A DNA stretch of 33,273 nt, from assembly GCA_028289565.1 (NCBI GenBank), contig JANQPE010000115.1, forward strand, positions 1 to 33,273, given 5' to 3'. Positions 1-8,623 of this stretch are shown in pieces (position 1 is the first letter of the stretch; every line of letters starts with the position of its first letter). The notes under the pieces were generated by a model, which ran no database searches, was not told the origin of the DNA, and worked only from the letters and a program-made list of their open reading frames with translations. Both the position numbers and the translations under genes were made by a program. The DNA comes from Parerythrobacter sp. GTDB taxonomy: Bacteria; Pseudomonadota; Alphaproteobacteria; Sphingomonadales; Sphingomonadaceae.

Positions 1-132
1 GAGCATGGCAAGCGCAATGGCGATCAGCACGGCGATTGCTGCGATTCCGCCAATTAGCCACTTGCCGAGACGGCGTATAAGCAAACGCCGTGCAGGCACG
101 GCCTCGGCGGTTCCGGGCGTATCACCGGCCAT
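1..132 (-). CDS. tamB: TamB, translocation and assembly module inner-membrane subunit (5' end only)
   Basis: Only the first 44 codons lie in the window; the gene runs off the left edge. The start is fixed by a TAATG overlap: the last A of the tamA stop codon is the first base of this ATG. The peptide has a short polar, basic N-terminus (two RR pairs, then RRLGKW at residues 20-25) followed by a hydrophobic run of Ile/Ala/Leu from about residue 26. This is an N-terminal signal anchor, as in TamB. TamB is a very long periplasm-spanning protein anchored in the inner membrane that works with the outer-membrane barrel TamA in outer-membrane protein insertion and phospholipid transport. The identification rests on the anchor plus position directly behind tamA; the DUF490 domain is outside the window. 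Confidence 0.8.
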   Translation of the reverse strand, partial: MAGDTPGTAEAVPARRLLIRRLGKWLIGGIAAIAVLIAIALAML

Positions 133-2369
133 TAGAAAGCCTGTCCGAGCGAAACATAGACTGCGACAGGGTTATCGCCCGGCCCCGGATTGAGCGGCAC
201 GCCGACATCGACACGGATCGGCCCAAAACCGGTGTGATAGCGAATGCCGACACCTGCCCCGAATTTGATTTCGTCAAAATCGGGTGTGGTGCGCGAGCTG
301 ATCGAGCCGGCATCGACAAACGGTACCACGGACAGCGCACCATCGAAGAATCCTGTCCTGATTCGCGCTTCGAGCGAGAACTCGACCAGCGAGCGACCAC
401 CGCTCGGCTCGCCTGCCACATCGCGCGGCCCGATCTCGCGGAAACCGTAACCACGTACCGAACCACCGCCGCCTGCATAGAGGCGCCTCGACGGCGCGAT
501 ATTGTCAAGCGCAGTGCCAGGGATCGTCCCGAGCCGTGTTCGTCCGGCCATTACGACGCGGTCGTTGATGCGTTGATAATAGCTCGCATCGACCTGGCTG
601 CGCAGATAGAAGCTCTCGGCCCCGTTACTCCGCGAGACTTCGGGGGACAGGCGACCGCCCAAGCGGAAACCCTCGGTCGGATCAAGCAGGTTGTCGCTGG
701 TATCTATCAGCACATAGAGCGGAATCGCACCGACAAAGAAGGTTTGGCGCGGCTGGACCACACCGTTGACTGCAGGAGGACGCTCACCCGTCGCCACGGC
801 TTCCAGCCCTACGCTCCAACTCAGCGGTTTCTGAAACAGCAGGGTGGACGTCCGTTCGTAAGTCGCGTGGAACGCCACCGTGCGGGCATTGAAAGCCGGG
901 CTGTCGACAGTGCTGGCATAGGCATCGATACTCAGGATCCGGTCCCGCCCACCGAAGTTGTTGCGCCGGAAGGTGATCCCGGCAAGCTGTTCTTGCGTAC
1001 CGGCAATACCGCGAAGCCTGATCGCCCCTTCAGGAGGGAAGAAATTGCGATGCTCCCAACTTGCCTGAACACGGAAGCCTTCTTCTGATCCGTAACCGAT
1101 CGCCCCGGCGATCGTGCGCAGCTTGGCCTTCGACATCTCCACGTCGAGGACAACTTCCCCCGGCAATTCGCCTTGCGGTGGTTTGACTGCGCGCGGAGTA
1201 ACAACGGCTGATGAAACCAGCCCGGTTGCGATTACAGCGCGGCGCAAATCGAGTTCGAGGCTGCGCTTGTAGACATCGCCCGTGTCGAATCGGGCAATGG
1301 TTCCCAAGTGCTTGCCCGACAGGAAATCGGGCAAATTGCTCTCGACGCCGGCAAAGACATATTTCCCGTTGGGCGATACCGGCATCACGAGATCGCCCTC
1401 GGTCCGCTCGTGATCGATCAGCAATTCGGGCTCGGCAATGGTCGCGAAAGGGTATCCGGTCTCGCCTAACGCATGATCAAGGTCGGATTGTTCCCGCACG
1501 ATCGCATCGCTCGAAACCGGATCGCCTGCCTGAATCCCGAACGCGGCGCGCAGAGATTGGTAATCCGGCGCCTGGCCGAGATTTCCCAGATCGATCGTGC
1601 CGAAACGATAACGAACGCCGGGCACGATATCGAATCGGACCTTCGGTTCTTCCGATGCCTCTCCTTCACCTGGTCGGATGCCACCCACAGTACGAGTGAC
1701 CTGTGCATCGTAATAACCGTATGTGCGCAACATTTGGCCGAGAAGGTCTTCATCCGCGCGCGCGCGCGCCGCGAGTTGGGCGATATTGTCTTGGTCGTCT
1801 CCAAGCTCTTCGATGGTGGAAAGCGCTTCGAAGCGGTCTATGAATTCATCCCGCGCCGGGAAACGCGCCTCGTCAGCGGGAAATCCGAGCGCAAGTTCGT
1901 CGCTGACCGCTACGACTATGGCATCGGGTGGAACGTCGAGCGGGTTTTGGTCGGTTTCGGCAAAACGGACATCCTTTTCGGCCTCGAGAGGTTCGGGCTT
2001 GGGAATGTCGAGATCGTCCGGCCATGGCACGACCAGAGCCGGCATATCCGGTAATGATGAATCCGATTCGAGCGCAGGCTCTCCCGCTCCCTCGACAGGT
2101 TGCTGACGATCGACACCTTGGCTTGCCCAATCCTCGGGATTTTCGACGGCGGAATCGGGAATCAGGTCTGCCAGTTGATCCGGAGCAGCGCTTTCCTGAG
2201 CCAGGAGGCTGGTTTGCGAAGAGGCCAGCGCCAGAGCGGTGATACCGCCGAAGAGCCGGTGCAGGAAATTATTCCGCGAAGCGGTATTGTTCTTGCGACC
2301 CGTCCTTTGCCGGACCTGCTTGCCCTTCGGCAGTGCGGCGGCGAGATGCCGCCTCGGCGATAAGCGCAT
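132..2369 (-). CDS. tamA: TamA, Omp85-family outer-membrane barrel protein
   Basis: A 745-residue Omp85-superfamily protein. Residues 1-58 form a long basic n-region and a hydrophobic stretch typical of an export signal. Residues about 58-150 are acidic and proline-rich with no obvious fold. POTRA-like sequence follows (for example the segment with [12 protein letters not shown]), and the C-terminal half is a beta barrel ending in phenylalanine, as expected for BAM-dependent insertion. The Omp85 signature VRGY lies at about 638-641 after a GGGGS run. I chose the ATG at 2369: no ATG, GTG or TTG occurs in frame between it and the hydrophobic core, so the gene must overlap bpt by about 100 bp. 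GAAGAGCAGG just upstream could be the ribosome site. The gene order bpt-tamA-tamB and the TAATG link to tamB support TamA over BamA. The acidic linker is longer than I would expect for E. coli-type TamA. Confidence 0.9.
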   Translation of the reverse strand: MRLSPRRHLAAALPKGKQVRQRTGRKNNTASRNNFLHRLFGGITALALASSQTSLLAQESAAPDQLADLIPDSAVENPEDWASQGVDRQQPVEGAGEPALESDSSLPDMPALVVPWPDDLDIPKPEPLEAEKDVRFAETDQNPLDVPPDAIVVAVSDELALGFPADEARFPARDEFIDRFEALSTIEELGDDQDNIAQLAARARADEDLLGQMLRTYGYYDAQVTRTVGGIRPGEGEASEEPKVRFDIVPGVRYRFGTIDLGNLGQAPDYQSLRAAFGIQAGDPVSSDAIVREQSDLDHALGETGYPFATIAEPELLIDHERTEGDLVMPVSPNGKYVFAGVESNLPDFLSGKHLGTIARFDTGDVYKRSLELDLRRAVIATGLVSSAVVTPRAVKPPQGELPGEVVLDVEMSKAKLRTIAGAIGYGSEEGFRVQASWEHRNFFPPEGAIRLRGIAGTQEQLAGITFRRNNFGGRDRILSIDAYASTVDSPAFNARTVAFHATYERTSTLLFQKPLSWSVGLEAVATGERPPAVNGVVQPRQTFFVGAIPLYVLIDTSDNLLDPTEGFRLGGRLSPEVSRSNGAESFYLRSQVDASYYQRINDRVVMAGRTRLGTIPGTALDNIAPSRRLYAGGGGSVRGYGFREIGPRDVAGEPSGGRSLVEFSLEARIRTGFFDGALSVVPFVDAGSISSRTTPDFDEIKFGAGVGIRYHTGFGPIRVDVGVPLNPGPGDNPVAVYVSLGQAF

Positions 2370-3111
2370 CCTGCTCTTCGCCCGAGAGTCGCTGCCAGCC
2401 ATCCGGGCCAAGCCGTTCGAGCGGGCGATAACGGATCTTGTATTGCATGCGATCCGAGCCTTCGACCCAATAGCCGAGGTAGACATAAGGGAGGCCTTCC
2501 GCTGCCGCGCGCCGGATGTGGTCGAGGATAATATAGTTGCCAAGCCCGGATCGTGCCTCATGTTCCGGGTCGTAGAAACTGTAGATCATCGACAGGCCGT
2601 CTTCTTGGCGATCGGTCAGGCAGGCTCCGACGAGGCGACCCGGTTGCAAACCGTCGGCAGGCTCCCTGTATTCAATCACATAACTGGATACGGGCGTATG
2701 TTCTACCATATCCGCATAGTCCATCTCGTCCATGCTAGCCATGCCGCCGCCCGGATGTCTCAGGCCAAGGTAACGCTGGAGCAAGTCGAACTGCTCGCCC
2801 GTCGCCCATGGACGGCATTCCGTGGTCACGAGATCGGTGTTGCGGCGCAGCAGCCTACGCTGAGTGGAAGATGGCTGGAATTCGCCGGCGAGCACACGCA
2901 CCGACACGCAAGCCTGACAGCCGATACAGCTCGGTCGATAGGCTACCGTCTGGCTGCGACGGAAACCGATCCGTCCAAGCGCTTCGTTGAGATGTTCGGC
3001 ATGCGGCCCTTTGAGCTCGGTGAACACTTTCCGCTCGTCACGGTCCGGCAGATACGGGCACGGCGCCGGGCTCGTCACGAAAAAGCGGGGAAAGCGAACG
3101 GGGGCCGTCAC
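2269..3111 (-). CDS. bpt: Aspartate/glutamate leucyltransferase (Bpt/Ate family N-degron transferase)
   Basis: A 280-residue protein of the Ate1/Bpt family. It transfers leucine (or arginine in eukaryotic relatives) from aminoacyl-tRNA onto N-terminal acidic residues, creating an N-degron for ClpS/ClpAP. The N-terminal ATE_N cysteine pattern is complete: C18 in PCPYLP, then C62, C65 and C68 in PSCIGCQAC. The C-terminal GNAT-like half holds the family segments IYSFYDP and the YLGYWVEG region. The start is GTG at 3111, giving the family N-terminus [13 protein letters not shown]; no in-frame start lies further upstream. An AGAGGA about 13 nt upstream is a weak ribosome site. The 3' 101 bp are shared with tamA, in a charged, poorly conserved tail. 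Whether the donor is Leu or Arg cannot be read from sequence alone; bacterial members with this architecture are normally leucyltransferases. Confidence 0.93.
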   Translation of the reverse strand: MTAPVRFPRFFVTSPAPCPYLPDRDERKVFTELKGPHAEHLNEALGRIGFRRSQTVAYRPSCIGCQACVSVRVLAGEFQPSSTQRRLLRRNTDLVTTECRPWATGEQFDLLQRYLGLRHPGGGMASMDEMDYADMVEHTPVSSYVIEYREPADGLQPGRLVGACLTDRQEDGLSMIYSFYDPEHEARSGLGNYIILDHIRRAAAEGLPYVYLGYWVEGSDRMQYKIRYRPLERLGPDGWQRLSGEEQDALIAEAASRRRTAEGQAGPAKDGSQEQYRFAE

Positions 3112-3263
3112 GGCAGGACGTATTCCTCTTTTGCTCCTAGAGAATCGGTCTGTGCGAGTGGCGACTACTTATGCAGCCTCAAGCGCGTGGGTAAAAGTCC
3201 CTTAACCAACAATGTTCCCTACGCCGTGGTTAATTTGCACAATTCTGCGCCTGCCATACCCGG

Positions 3264-4517
3264 TCAGGCCATCTCCACCCGGCTAACCGGGTAACCCTTG
3301 TTTCTTAGAGCCACGACCAATCCCTCAAGCTGTTCGCTATCCCGCGCTTCGCACTCGATATCGGTCACCAATCCCTTTGCTGGAAGACTGGTGAAAATAC
3401 GCTGGTGGTAGATTTCGATGATGTTGACGTTATGGGCATCGAATTCGTGCATCACATTATACAATGCTCCGGGCCGGTCCTTGAGCTTAATCCGCAACCG
3501 TGCCAACCGGCCCGAACGCGCCAGATCGCGCAACAGCACATTGGCCAGCAGCCGTGTATCGATGTTCCCGCCGCAAAGCACCAGACCGACTTTCTTCCCT
3601 GCGAAACGCTCACGATGGGCAAGAATCGCGGCCAATCCGGCAGAACCGGCCCCTTCAACCACGGTCTTTTCGATCTGGAGCAGCAACGAGACAGCCTTTT
3701 CAAGCACCTCTTCTTCGACCAGCAGGATATCGTCCACACGCTCTTCGATCACTTGGGCGGTGAACTCGCCCGGCGCCTTGACCGCAATTCCCTCGGCCAG
3801 CGTATCGCCGCCGCATTCGCGTTCTTCGCCTTTGATCCGCCCGTACATGGACGGGTAGAGTGCGGCTTCGACACCAATCACTTCCATATCGGGCCTTAAC
3901 GAACGGGCGACCGTGGCCATGCCGGAAATCAAACCACCGCCGCCGATCGGGGTAACCATGCAGTCTATAGCCGGGGCATCTTCGAGCATTTCGAGAGCTA
4001 CCGTGCCTGCTCCGGCCGCGACATGCGGGTCATCGAACGGATGGACGAAAGTGAGATCGCGTTCCTGTTCGAGCTGGCGCGCATATGCATAGGCTTCGTC
4101 GAACGTTTCGCCTTCGAGCACGACATTGCCCCCGACACTCTCAGTCTGCATGACCTTCACCGTCGGCGTAGGCCGCGGCATGACTATCGTGACCGGCACT
4201 CCCAGCCGCCTGCCATGGTAGGACAGGCCTTGGGAATGGTTGCCGGCAGAAGCGGCGATGACCCCTCGTTCACGCCGCTCGTCTTCCATCAGCAGCAATG
4301 CGTTGAGCGCGCCACGTTCTTTGTATGCGGCAGTGAATTGCAGATTCTCGAATTTCAGCCAGATTTCCGCACCTGCGATCTCCGAAAGAGTACGACTGTG
4401 CATGGTTGGAGTGCGTACAATCGCTCCATCGATTCGCTCGGCGGCCTCGCGAACGTCGTCGATGGAAAGGTCGGATGCGGTCGCGGCATCCCTCGTCCGG
4501 GCATTGGTCTGGTTCAT
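3264..4517 (-). CDS. ilvA: Threonine ammonia-lyase (threonine dehydratase) with one ACT domain
   Basis: A PLP-dependent fold-type II enzyme of 417 residues that deaminates threonine to 2-oxobutyrate, the entry step to isoleucine. The Schiff-base lysine is K66 in AAYKERGA. The phosphate/substrate loop AGNHSQG is at 91-97 and the glycine-rich PLP-phosphate loop GGGG at 192-195. A single ACT regulatory domain occupies about 338-417, beginning LARLRIKLKDRPGALYNV, so this is the shorter one-ACT form rather than the 500-residue E. coli IlvA. I chose the ATG at 4517, which leaves a short polar leader before the conserved DVREAAERI; an upstream ATG at 4571 would add 18 residues that look unlike the family. 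It is transcribed towards bpt with a 152-bp gap and diverges from the reductase at 4618. A catabolic TdcB-like role cannot be excluded. Confidence 0.92.
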   Translation of the reverse strand: MNQTNARTRDAATASDLSIDDVREAAERIDGAIVRTPTMHSRTLSEIAGAEIWLKFENLQFTAAYKERGALNALLLMEDERRERGVIAASAGNHSQGLSYHGRRLGVPVTIVMPRPTPTVKVMQTESVGGNVVLEGETFDEAYAYARQLEQERDLTFVHPFDDPHVAAGAGTVALEMLEDAPAIDCMVTPIGGGGLISGMATVARSLRPDMEVIGVEAALYPSMYGRIKGEERECGGDTLAEGIAVKAPGEFTAQVIEERVDDILLVEEEVLEKAVSLLLQIEKTVVEGAGSAGLAAILAHRERFAGKKVGLVLCGGNIDTRLLANVLLRDLARSGRLARLRIKLKDRPGALYNVMHEFDAHNVNIIEIYHQRIFTSLPAKGLVTDIECEARDSEQLEGLVVALRNKGYPVSRVEMA

Positions 4518-4617
4518 GCGCAGGCGCCCTAAGCCAAAAGCACAGTCGAGGGAACAAATCTCTACCTGCATGCTTCACGGATTTGCTTTACCCGCGCGCT
4601 CGCGTATCGGCGATGAA

Positions 4618-5511
4618 ATGGGAACAAGGCAAAAGATCGCTTTTCTGGGCCTGGGTGTGATGGGCGGCCCGATGGCAGCGCATTTGGCAAATGCCGGGCA
4701 CATAATCGCTGTTTGGAACCGTTCGCAACGAAGGCTCGATGCGTGGCGCGAAAGGAACTCAGGTGACATTTTCGTCGGCGAGACGATCGCCGATACCGTC
4801 TCGCATGCGGATATTGCGATCACATGCGTCGGCAACGACGAAGATCTTGCCGAAGTCGCACTGGATAGCGATGGCATTCTCGAACACCTCGCTGCCGGTG
4901 GCCTGCTAATCGATCATACGACGACTTCCGCCGCCATGGCCCGGCGTATTGGCGACAAGGCGGGACAAGCCGATATACAATTCATCGATGCCCCGGTTTC
5001 CGGAGGACAGGCCGGCGCCGAAAATGGCACGCTCGCGATCATGTGCGGCGGTACGAAGGAAGCGATGTCCCGTGCCGAACCGATCATGGATACTTACGCG
5101 GCGAGGATCGTCCATGTAGGTGCAACAGGGGCAGGCCAGACGACCAAGATGGCCAACCAGATGTGCATCGCCGGCGTGCTAGGCGGGTTGAGCGAAGCGA
5201 TACGTCTCGCAATGGCTGCCGGGCTGGACACCGACAAGGTGCTGAAAGCGATTTCAGGAGGCGCGGCACAAAGCTGGCAGATGGAAAATCGCTGGGACAC
5301 GATGGTCAGGGATGAATTCGATTTCGGCTTTGCGGTCGACTGGATGCGCAAGGATTTGCGTTATGCCCTGGCCGAAGCCGACCGACTTGGTCTGGCCGCC
5401 CCCGTGACATCGCTGGTCGACCGGTTCTATGCCGAAATTCAAGCAATGGGCGGCGGGCGGCAGGATACCAGTTCGCTGATCCGGCGATTGCCGACGGGAG
5501 AGAAACAATGA
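4618..5511 (+). CDS. NAD(P)-dependent oxidoreductase, 3-hydroxyisobutyrate dehydrogenase family
   Basis: A 297-residue beta-hydroxyacid dehydrogenase. The Rossmann signature GLGVMGGPMA is at 11-20, the substrate-binding DAPVSGG at 124-130, and the catalytic lysine K177 sits in GAGQTTKMANQ. An all-alpha C-terminal domain follows. The family includes 3-hydroxyisobutyrate dehydrogenase (valine breakdown), tartronate semialdehyde reductase and imine/succinic semialdehyde reductases; the exact substrate cannot be told from the sequence. The start chosen is ATG 4618, which puts the Rossmann strand within ten residues; an upstream in-frame ATG at 4570 would add 16 residues. The stop codon overlaps the start of the amidohydrolase (ATGA), so the two are probably translated together. 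No other valine-pathway gene is nearby, which is why no gene symbol is given. Confidence 0.87.
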   Translation: MGTRQKIAFLGLGVMGGPMAAHLANAGHIIAVWNRSQRRLDAWRERNSGDIFVGETIADTVSHADIAITCVGNDEDLAEVALDSDGILEHLAAGGLLIDHTTTSAAMARRIGDKAGQADIQFIDAPVSGGQAGAENGTLAIMCGGTKEAMSRAEPIMDTYAARIVHVGATGAGQTTKMANQMCIAGVLGGLSEAIRLAMAAGLDTDKVLKAISGGAAQSWQMENRWDTMVRDEFDFGFAVDWMRKDLRYALAEADRLGLAAPVTSLVDRFYAEIQAMGGGRQDTSSLIRRLPTGEKQ

Positions 5512-7184
5512 TCGGACGCTTGCTTGCCGCCTTGGGCGTGGCTTGTGCAACGCTGGCAACGCCGGCGCATGCCGATACGCTGGTCGAGAATGTCGATGGC
5601 ATGACACTCGATACCGAAGGCAAGGTTATCCGTTTCAGCGGCATGGTAATCGGCGATGACGGGCGGATTGAAGCTATCCTGACGCGTGGCGCAAGCAGGC
5701 CGCGCGATGTCGAATACCAGATCGATGGCAAAGGGCGGGTTGTTCTTCCTGGCCTGATCGACGCGCATCTTCACGTCATGGGGATCGGCTTCGGCGCGCT
5801 CACCCTGGACCTGTCGGACACCGGTTCGCTCGAAGAGGCCCAGACACGTATCGCCGAATATGCTGCCGCCAATCCGGGACGCCGCTGGATTATCGGGCGC
5901 GGCTGGAACCAGGAAAAATGGGGGCTCGGCCGATTCCCGACCGCTGCCGAAATCGATGCAGTGGTGCCGGATCGCCCGGTATGGCTCGAACGCGTCGATG
6001 GACATGCCGGCTGGGCCAACAGTGCGGCGATGGAAGCGGCAGGGATCGGATCCGGTGTGAAAGATCCGGTTGGCGGACGTATCGAGCGTATCGGAAGATC
6101 GCTCAGGCCATCCGGCATTTTCGTAGACGCGGCTTCCGCTCTCATCGAGCGCGCGCTTCCCAAGCCACGGCCGGAAGATCGCGACCTTGCCTTGCAAAAG
6201 GCGCAACAGATACTGTTACGCAACGGCATTACTGCTGTCGCCGACATGGGTACGTCTATCGAAGACTGGCAGAGCTTTCGCCGCGCAGGCGATGGGGGGT
6301 GGCTGAATCTGCGGATCATGGCCTATGCCGGCGGAACCGAAGCGATGGAACTGATCGGCGGTCCCGGCCCGAGTCCCTGGTTGTATCAGGACCGACTGCG
6401 GCTCAACGGTGTAAAGCTGTATCTCGACGGTGCGCTGGGTTCACGCGGGGCATGGCTCAAAAAACCCTATGCGGACGATCCCGGAAACCGGGGCCTCGCT
6501 CTCCTGACCCCGGCACAGTTGCGAAATCTGATGAGCCGGGCCGCACTCGATAAATTCCAGGTTGCGGTTCATGCGATCGGCGATCAGGCCAATGCCGAAA
6601 TATTGGCCGCTATCGGCGAGCTTTCCGACACCTATACAGGCGACCGGCGTTGGCGGATCGAGCATGCCCAAATCGTCGATACGACCGATATTGCCCTGTT
6701 TGCAAAGCATGGCGTCATTGCATCGATGCAGCCGGTCCACCAGACTTCTGACCGGCTCATGGCCGAGGCACGGCTCGATCCAACCCGGCTCGCGGGGGCC
6801 TATGCATGGAAAAGTATCGATGCGAGAGGAGCCGTATTGGCCTTCGGATCGGATGCTCCGGTGGAATCGCCCAACCCCTTTGCCGGATTGGCCACAGCCT
6901 TTACGCGGCAGGATTCGAACGACCGGCCCTTTGGCGGATGGCTCCCGGCAGAACGCGTCTCGCGCGAAGCTGCATTGGCCGGATTTACCGCCAATGCCGC
7001 CTATGCTGGTTATGCGGATGGCCTTTTCGGACGCTTATTGCCCGGCGAACAGGCGGATTTCATTTTCGTGGACACCGATCCCATGCTCGCAACCCCGAAA
7101 CAGGTGCGGGAAACGCAGGTGCTCGAAACTTGGGTTGGCGGTCGACGGGTCTACAGCAAGGAAAGTACCGACAAAGGCGGGTAA
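5508..7184 (+). CDS. Exported amidohydrolase, Amidohydro_3 (YtcJ-like) family
   Basis: A 558-residue metal-dependent hydrolase. Residues 1-22 form a signal peptide ending ATPAHA, so it probably works in the periplasm. The metal-binding DAHLHV gives H87 and H89. Later family motifs are present: LYLDGALGSRGAWL, HAIGDQAN, IEHAQ and GSDAPVE, the last supplying the catalytic aspartate. Members hydrolyse amide or formamide-type C-N bonds; substrates are mostly unknown, and annotation as N-substituted formamide deformylase is common but unproven. The ATG overlaps the stop of the preceding reductase by four bases (ATGA), suggesting a two-gene operon. The stop is followed by a 304-bp gene-free stretch. 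Family assignment is secure; function is not. Confidence 0.9.
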   Translation: MIGRLLAALGVACATLATPAHADTLVENVDGMTLDTEGKVIRFSGMVIGDDGRIEAILTRGASRPRDVEYQIDGKGRVVLPGLIDAHLHVMGIGFGALTLDLSDTGSLEEAQTRIAEYAAANPGRRWIIGRGWNQEKWGLGRFPTAAEIDAVVPDRPVWLERVDGHAGWANSAAMEAAGIGSGVKDPVGGRIERIGRSLRPSGIFVDAASALIERALPKPRPEDRDLALQKAQQILLRNGITAVADMGTSIEDWQSFRRAGDGGWLNLRIMAYAGGTEAMELIGGPGPSPWLYQDRLRLNGVKLYLDGALGSRGAWLKKPYADDPGNRGLALLTPAQLRNLMSRAALDKFQVAVHAIGDQANAEILAAIGELSDTYTGDRRWRIEHAQIVDTTDIALFAKHGVIASMQPVHQTSDRLMAEARLDPTRLAGAYAWKSIDARGAVLAFGSDAPVESPNPFAGLATAFTRQDSNDRPFGGWLPAERVSREAALAGFTANAAYAGYADGLFGRLLPGEQADFIFVDTDPMLATPKQVRETQVLETWVGGRRVYSKESTDKGG

Positions 7185-7488
7185 CCGCTTATCCGAACAC
7201 CGGAACGTCACGTCGCAATAAGCATAACGCGAATCACCGTGTTAATTATATGGAAACCGTATCGAGTCCAATGAGGATCGCCTGCTTACAGGGGGTTTTC
7301 TGACCGATACCCTGCTTTCGGGTGTTGCATATCGCAGGTATAAATAAGAGGATTTCCTCCGAATTATGTTACAATTCGGTGACATACTCGGGAAAATGCA
7401 TCGAGATTAGGGGTTGCCACCCCAAGCCGTCTCGCTTAGTGAGGCGGAGAGTTTGAACAAATTTAGAGAGCTCTGAGGAGACGATTCG
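7185..7488 (+). promoter_or_regulatory. Gene-free leader region with promoter-like sequence and several hairpins
   Basis: This 304-bp stretch has no gene I can support and is more A+T-rich than its surroundings. It contains a TATAAAT (7339-7345) that could be a -10 element, but with no convincing -35 box. Downstream come four potential RNA structures: GAGGA-TT-TCCTC (about 7348-7359), CCGAATT/AATTCGG with a 7-nt spacer (7359-7379), GGGGT-TGCC-ACCCC (7410-7423) and an imperfect CCGTCTC/GAGGCGG pair (about 7428-7446). The region ends with a strong GAGGAG ribosome site (7475-7480), 8 nt before the ATG at 7489. It reads as the promoter plus structured 5' leader of the microprotein gene. The promoter call itself is inference. 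Confidence 0.4.
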
Positions 7489-7719
7489 ATGAAATTCCGT
7501 AATGTTCTTGCCGCAACGGCAGCGATTTCCATGGCCGCCGCTCCGGCTGTCGCAGCTCCGTCTGCCGATCGCGCGGTTGCTCCGGTTGCTGGTGAAAGCC
7601 AACTCGGCGGAGAGTCCGATGGCTCGGCAATCATCCTGGCCCTGCTCGCTGCTGCCGCGATCATCGCTGGCATCATCATTGCCGCAGGTGGTGATGACGA
7701 CGATCCCATCAGCGCCTAA
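7489..7719 (+). CDS. Small exported/membrane protein of unknown function (76 aa)
   Basis: Residues 1-22 are a signal peptide (KFR n-region, Ala-rich core, AAPAVA cleavage-like site). A short polar linker follows, then one very hydrophobic Ala/Ile helix at about 47-66 and a tail of four aspartates (69-72). The mature protein would be about 54 residues, with a single membrane helix and an acidic end. The start has a clear GAGGAG ribosome site 8 nt upstream, and an intrinsic terminator begins 20 bp after the stop, so the gene is a complete single transcription unit. I do not recognise a characterised family. Similar signal-plus-helix microproteins seem to recur among sphingomonads, but that is from memory. 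It is not a Flp pilin: there is no G/xxxxE prepilin cleavage site. Confidence 0.8.
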   Translation: MKFRNVLAATAAISMAAAPAVAAPSADRAVAPVAGESQLGGESDGSAIILALLAAAAIIAGIIIAAGGDDDDPISA

Positions 7720-7739
7720 GCTGACAGAAATCACAAATT

Positions 7740-7767
7740 AAAACGGGGCCTGCGGGCCCCGTTTTTT
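7740..7767 (+). terminator. Intrinsic terminator after the microprotein gene, possibly bidirectional
   Basis: A perfect stem ACGGGGCC (7743-7750) pairs with GGCCCCGT (7755-7762) around a TGCG loop, followed by six T residues (7762-7767). On the opposite strand the same hairpin is followed by TTTTAATTT, so it could also stop transcripts coming from tatC, which ends at 7827 pointing towards it. This is the clearest intrinsic terminator in the window. Confidence 0.9.
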
Positions 7768-7826
7768 GCTCATCGGCCATCCGTGGTCGGTGGGTTTTCT
7801 TTTCCAAACAGGCAAGGCAAGCAGGT

Positions 7827-8621
7827 CTACCTTGCCGCTTCATCCGTGGTCGCATCCATGGCCCCTTCACGACGTCTTTCGCTCAGCCACATGATCGCCA
7901 GCGACCCTTCAAATAATAGCAGCAAGGGTATTGCAAGGATCAACTGCGATCCCGGATCGGGCGGCGTGACAATGGCTGCAAGCGCAACGACTCCGACAAT
8001 GACATAACGCCGGGCCGATGCCAGTTGTTCGCGGGTTACAATCCCGGCCCGATTCAACAACAAGATCAGGACAGGCAGCAGGAAACTGATCCCGAATGCC
8101 AGGATGAACTGCATTACCAGCGACAGATATTGCCCGGTACTTGGAAGCGCTTCGATTTCCAATCCGCCGACCTGGCCTTCGAAGCCAAGAAACCACCGAA
8201 AAGCCGTTGGCATCACGATGTAATAGGCCAAAGCAGCTCCGGCAGCGAAAAGAACCGGAGTGGCAAGCAGGAATGGCAAGAATGCCTTCTTTTCCCGCGC
8301 GTACAAGCCTGGCGCAACGAAAGCCCACAATTGGTTGGCAATGACGGGGAAGCTGATGCAGAACCCGGCGAACAAGGCCACTTTGAGTTCGACGAAAAAA
8401 ACTTCGTAGAGCTGGGTGTATATCAGCTTGCCTTCACCTTCAGGAAAAGCGTCGAACAACGGCTGTGCAAGAAAGCCAAGGATGGCGTCGGCAAAGTAGA
8501 GACAGATGCCAAAGGCGATCGCAAGCGCCAGGACGCATTTCACGAGGCGCGAACGCAACTCGACCAGATGATCGAGTAGTGGAGCCTGCGTATCGTCAAT
8601 ATCGTCCATTATCCGGGGCAT
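7827..8621 (-). CDS. tatC: TatC, twin-arginine translocase receptor subunit
   Basis: A 264-residue, six-helix inner-membrane protein that binds the twin-arginine signal peptide and nucleates the Tat translocon. The N-terminal family motif LLDHLVELRSRL comes right before the first helix, and the segment with FVAPGLYAREKKAFLPF is characteristic. The start is ambiguous: TTG at 8627 overlaps tatB, ATG at 8621 lies 2 bp after the tatB stop, and ATG at 8609 would give MDDIDDTQ. None has a strong ribosome site, so translation is probably coupled to tatB. I took 8621. It is the last gene of the argS-to-tatC run and faces the terminator near 7750. Confidence 0.96.
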   Translation of the reverse strand: MPRIMDDIDDTQAPLLDHLVELRSRLVKCVLALAIAFGICLYFADAILGFLAQPLFDAFPEGEGKLIYTQLYEVFFVELKVALFAGFCISFPVIANQLWAFVAPGLYAREKKAFLPFLLATPVLFAAGAALAYYIVMPTAFRWFLGFEGQVGGLEIEALPSTGQYLSLVMQFILAFGISFLLPVLILLLNRAGIVTREQLASARRYVIVGVVALAAIVTPPDPGSQLILAIPLLLLFEGSLAIMWLSERRREGAMDATTDEAAR

Positions 8622-8623
8622 GC

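Noticed and set aside
1755-1780. Alternating CG tract, possible Z-DNA or simple repeat
   Set aside because: It encodes the Ala-Arg run ARARAD of TamA in a high-GC gene and is short; no reason to see more.
4023-4532. Open frame opposite ilvA
   Set aside because: Shadow of ilvA, whose catalytic motifs are complete on the minus strand.
7489-7719. Flp-type pilin for the cpa/tad system
   Set aside because: No prepilin peptidase site (G followed by xxxxE) and a normal Sec signal peptide instead.
8025-8579. Open frame of 184 codons opposite tatC
   Set aside because: Antisense of tatC membrane helices; charged, low-complexity translation without homology character.
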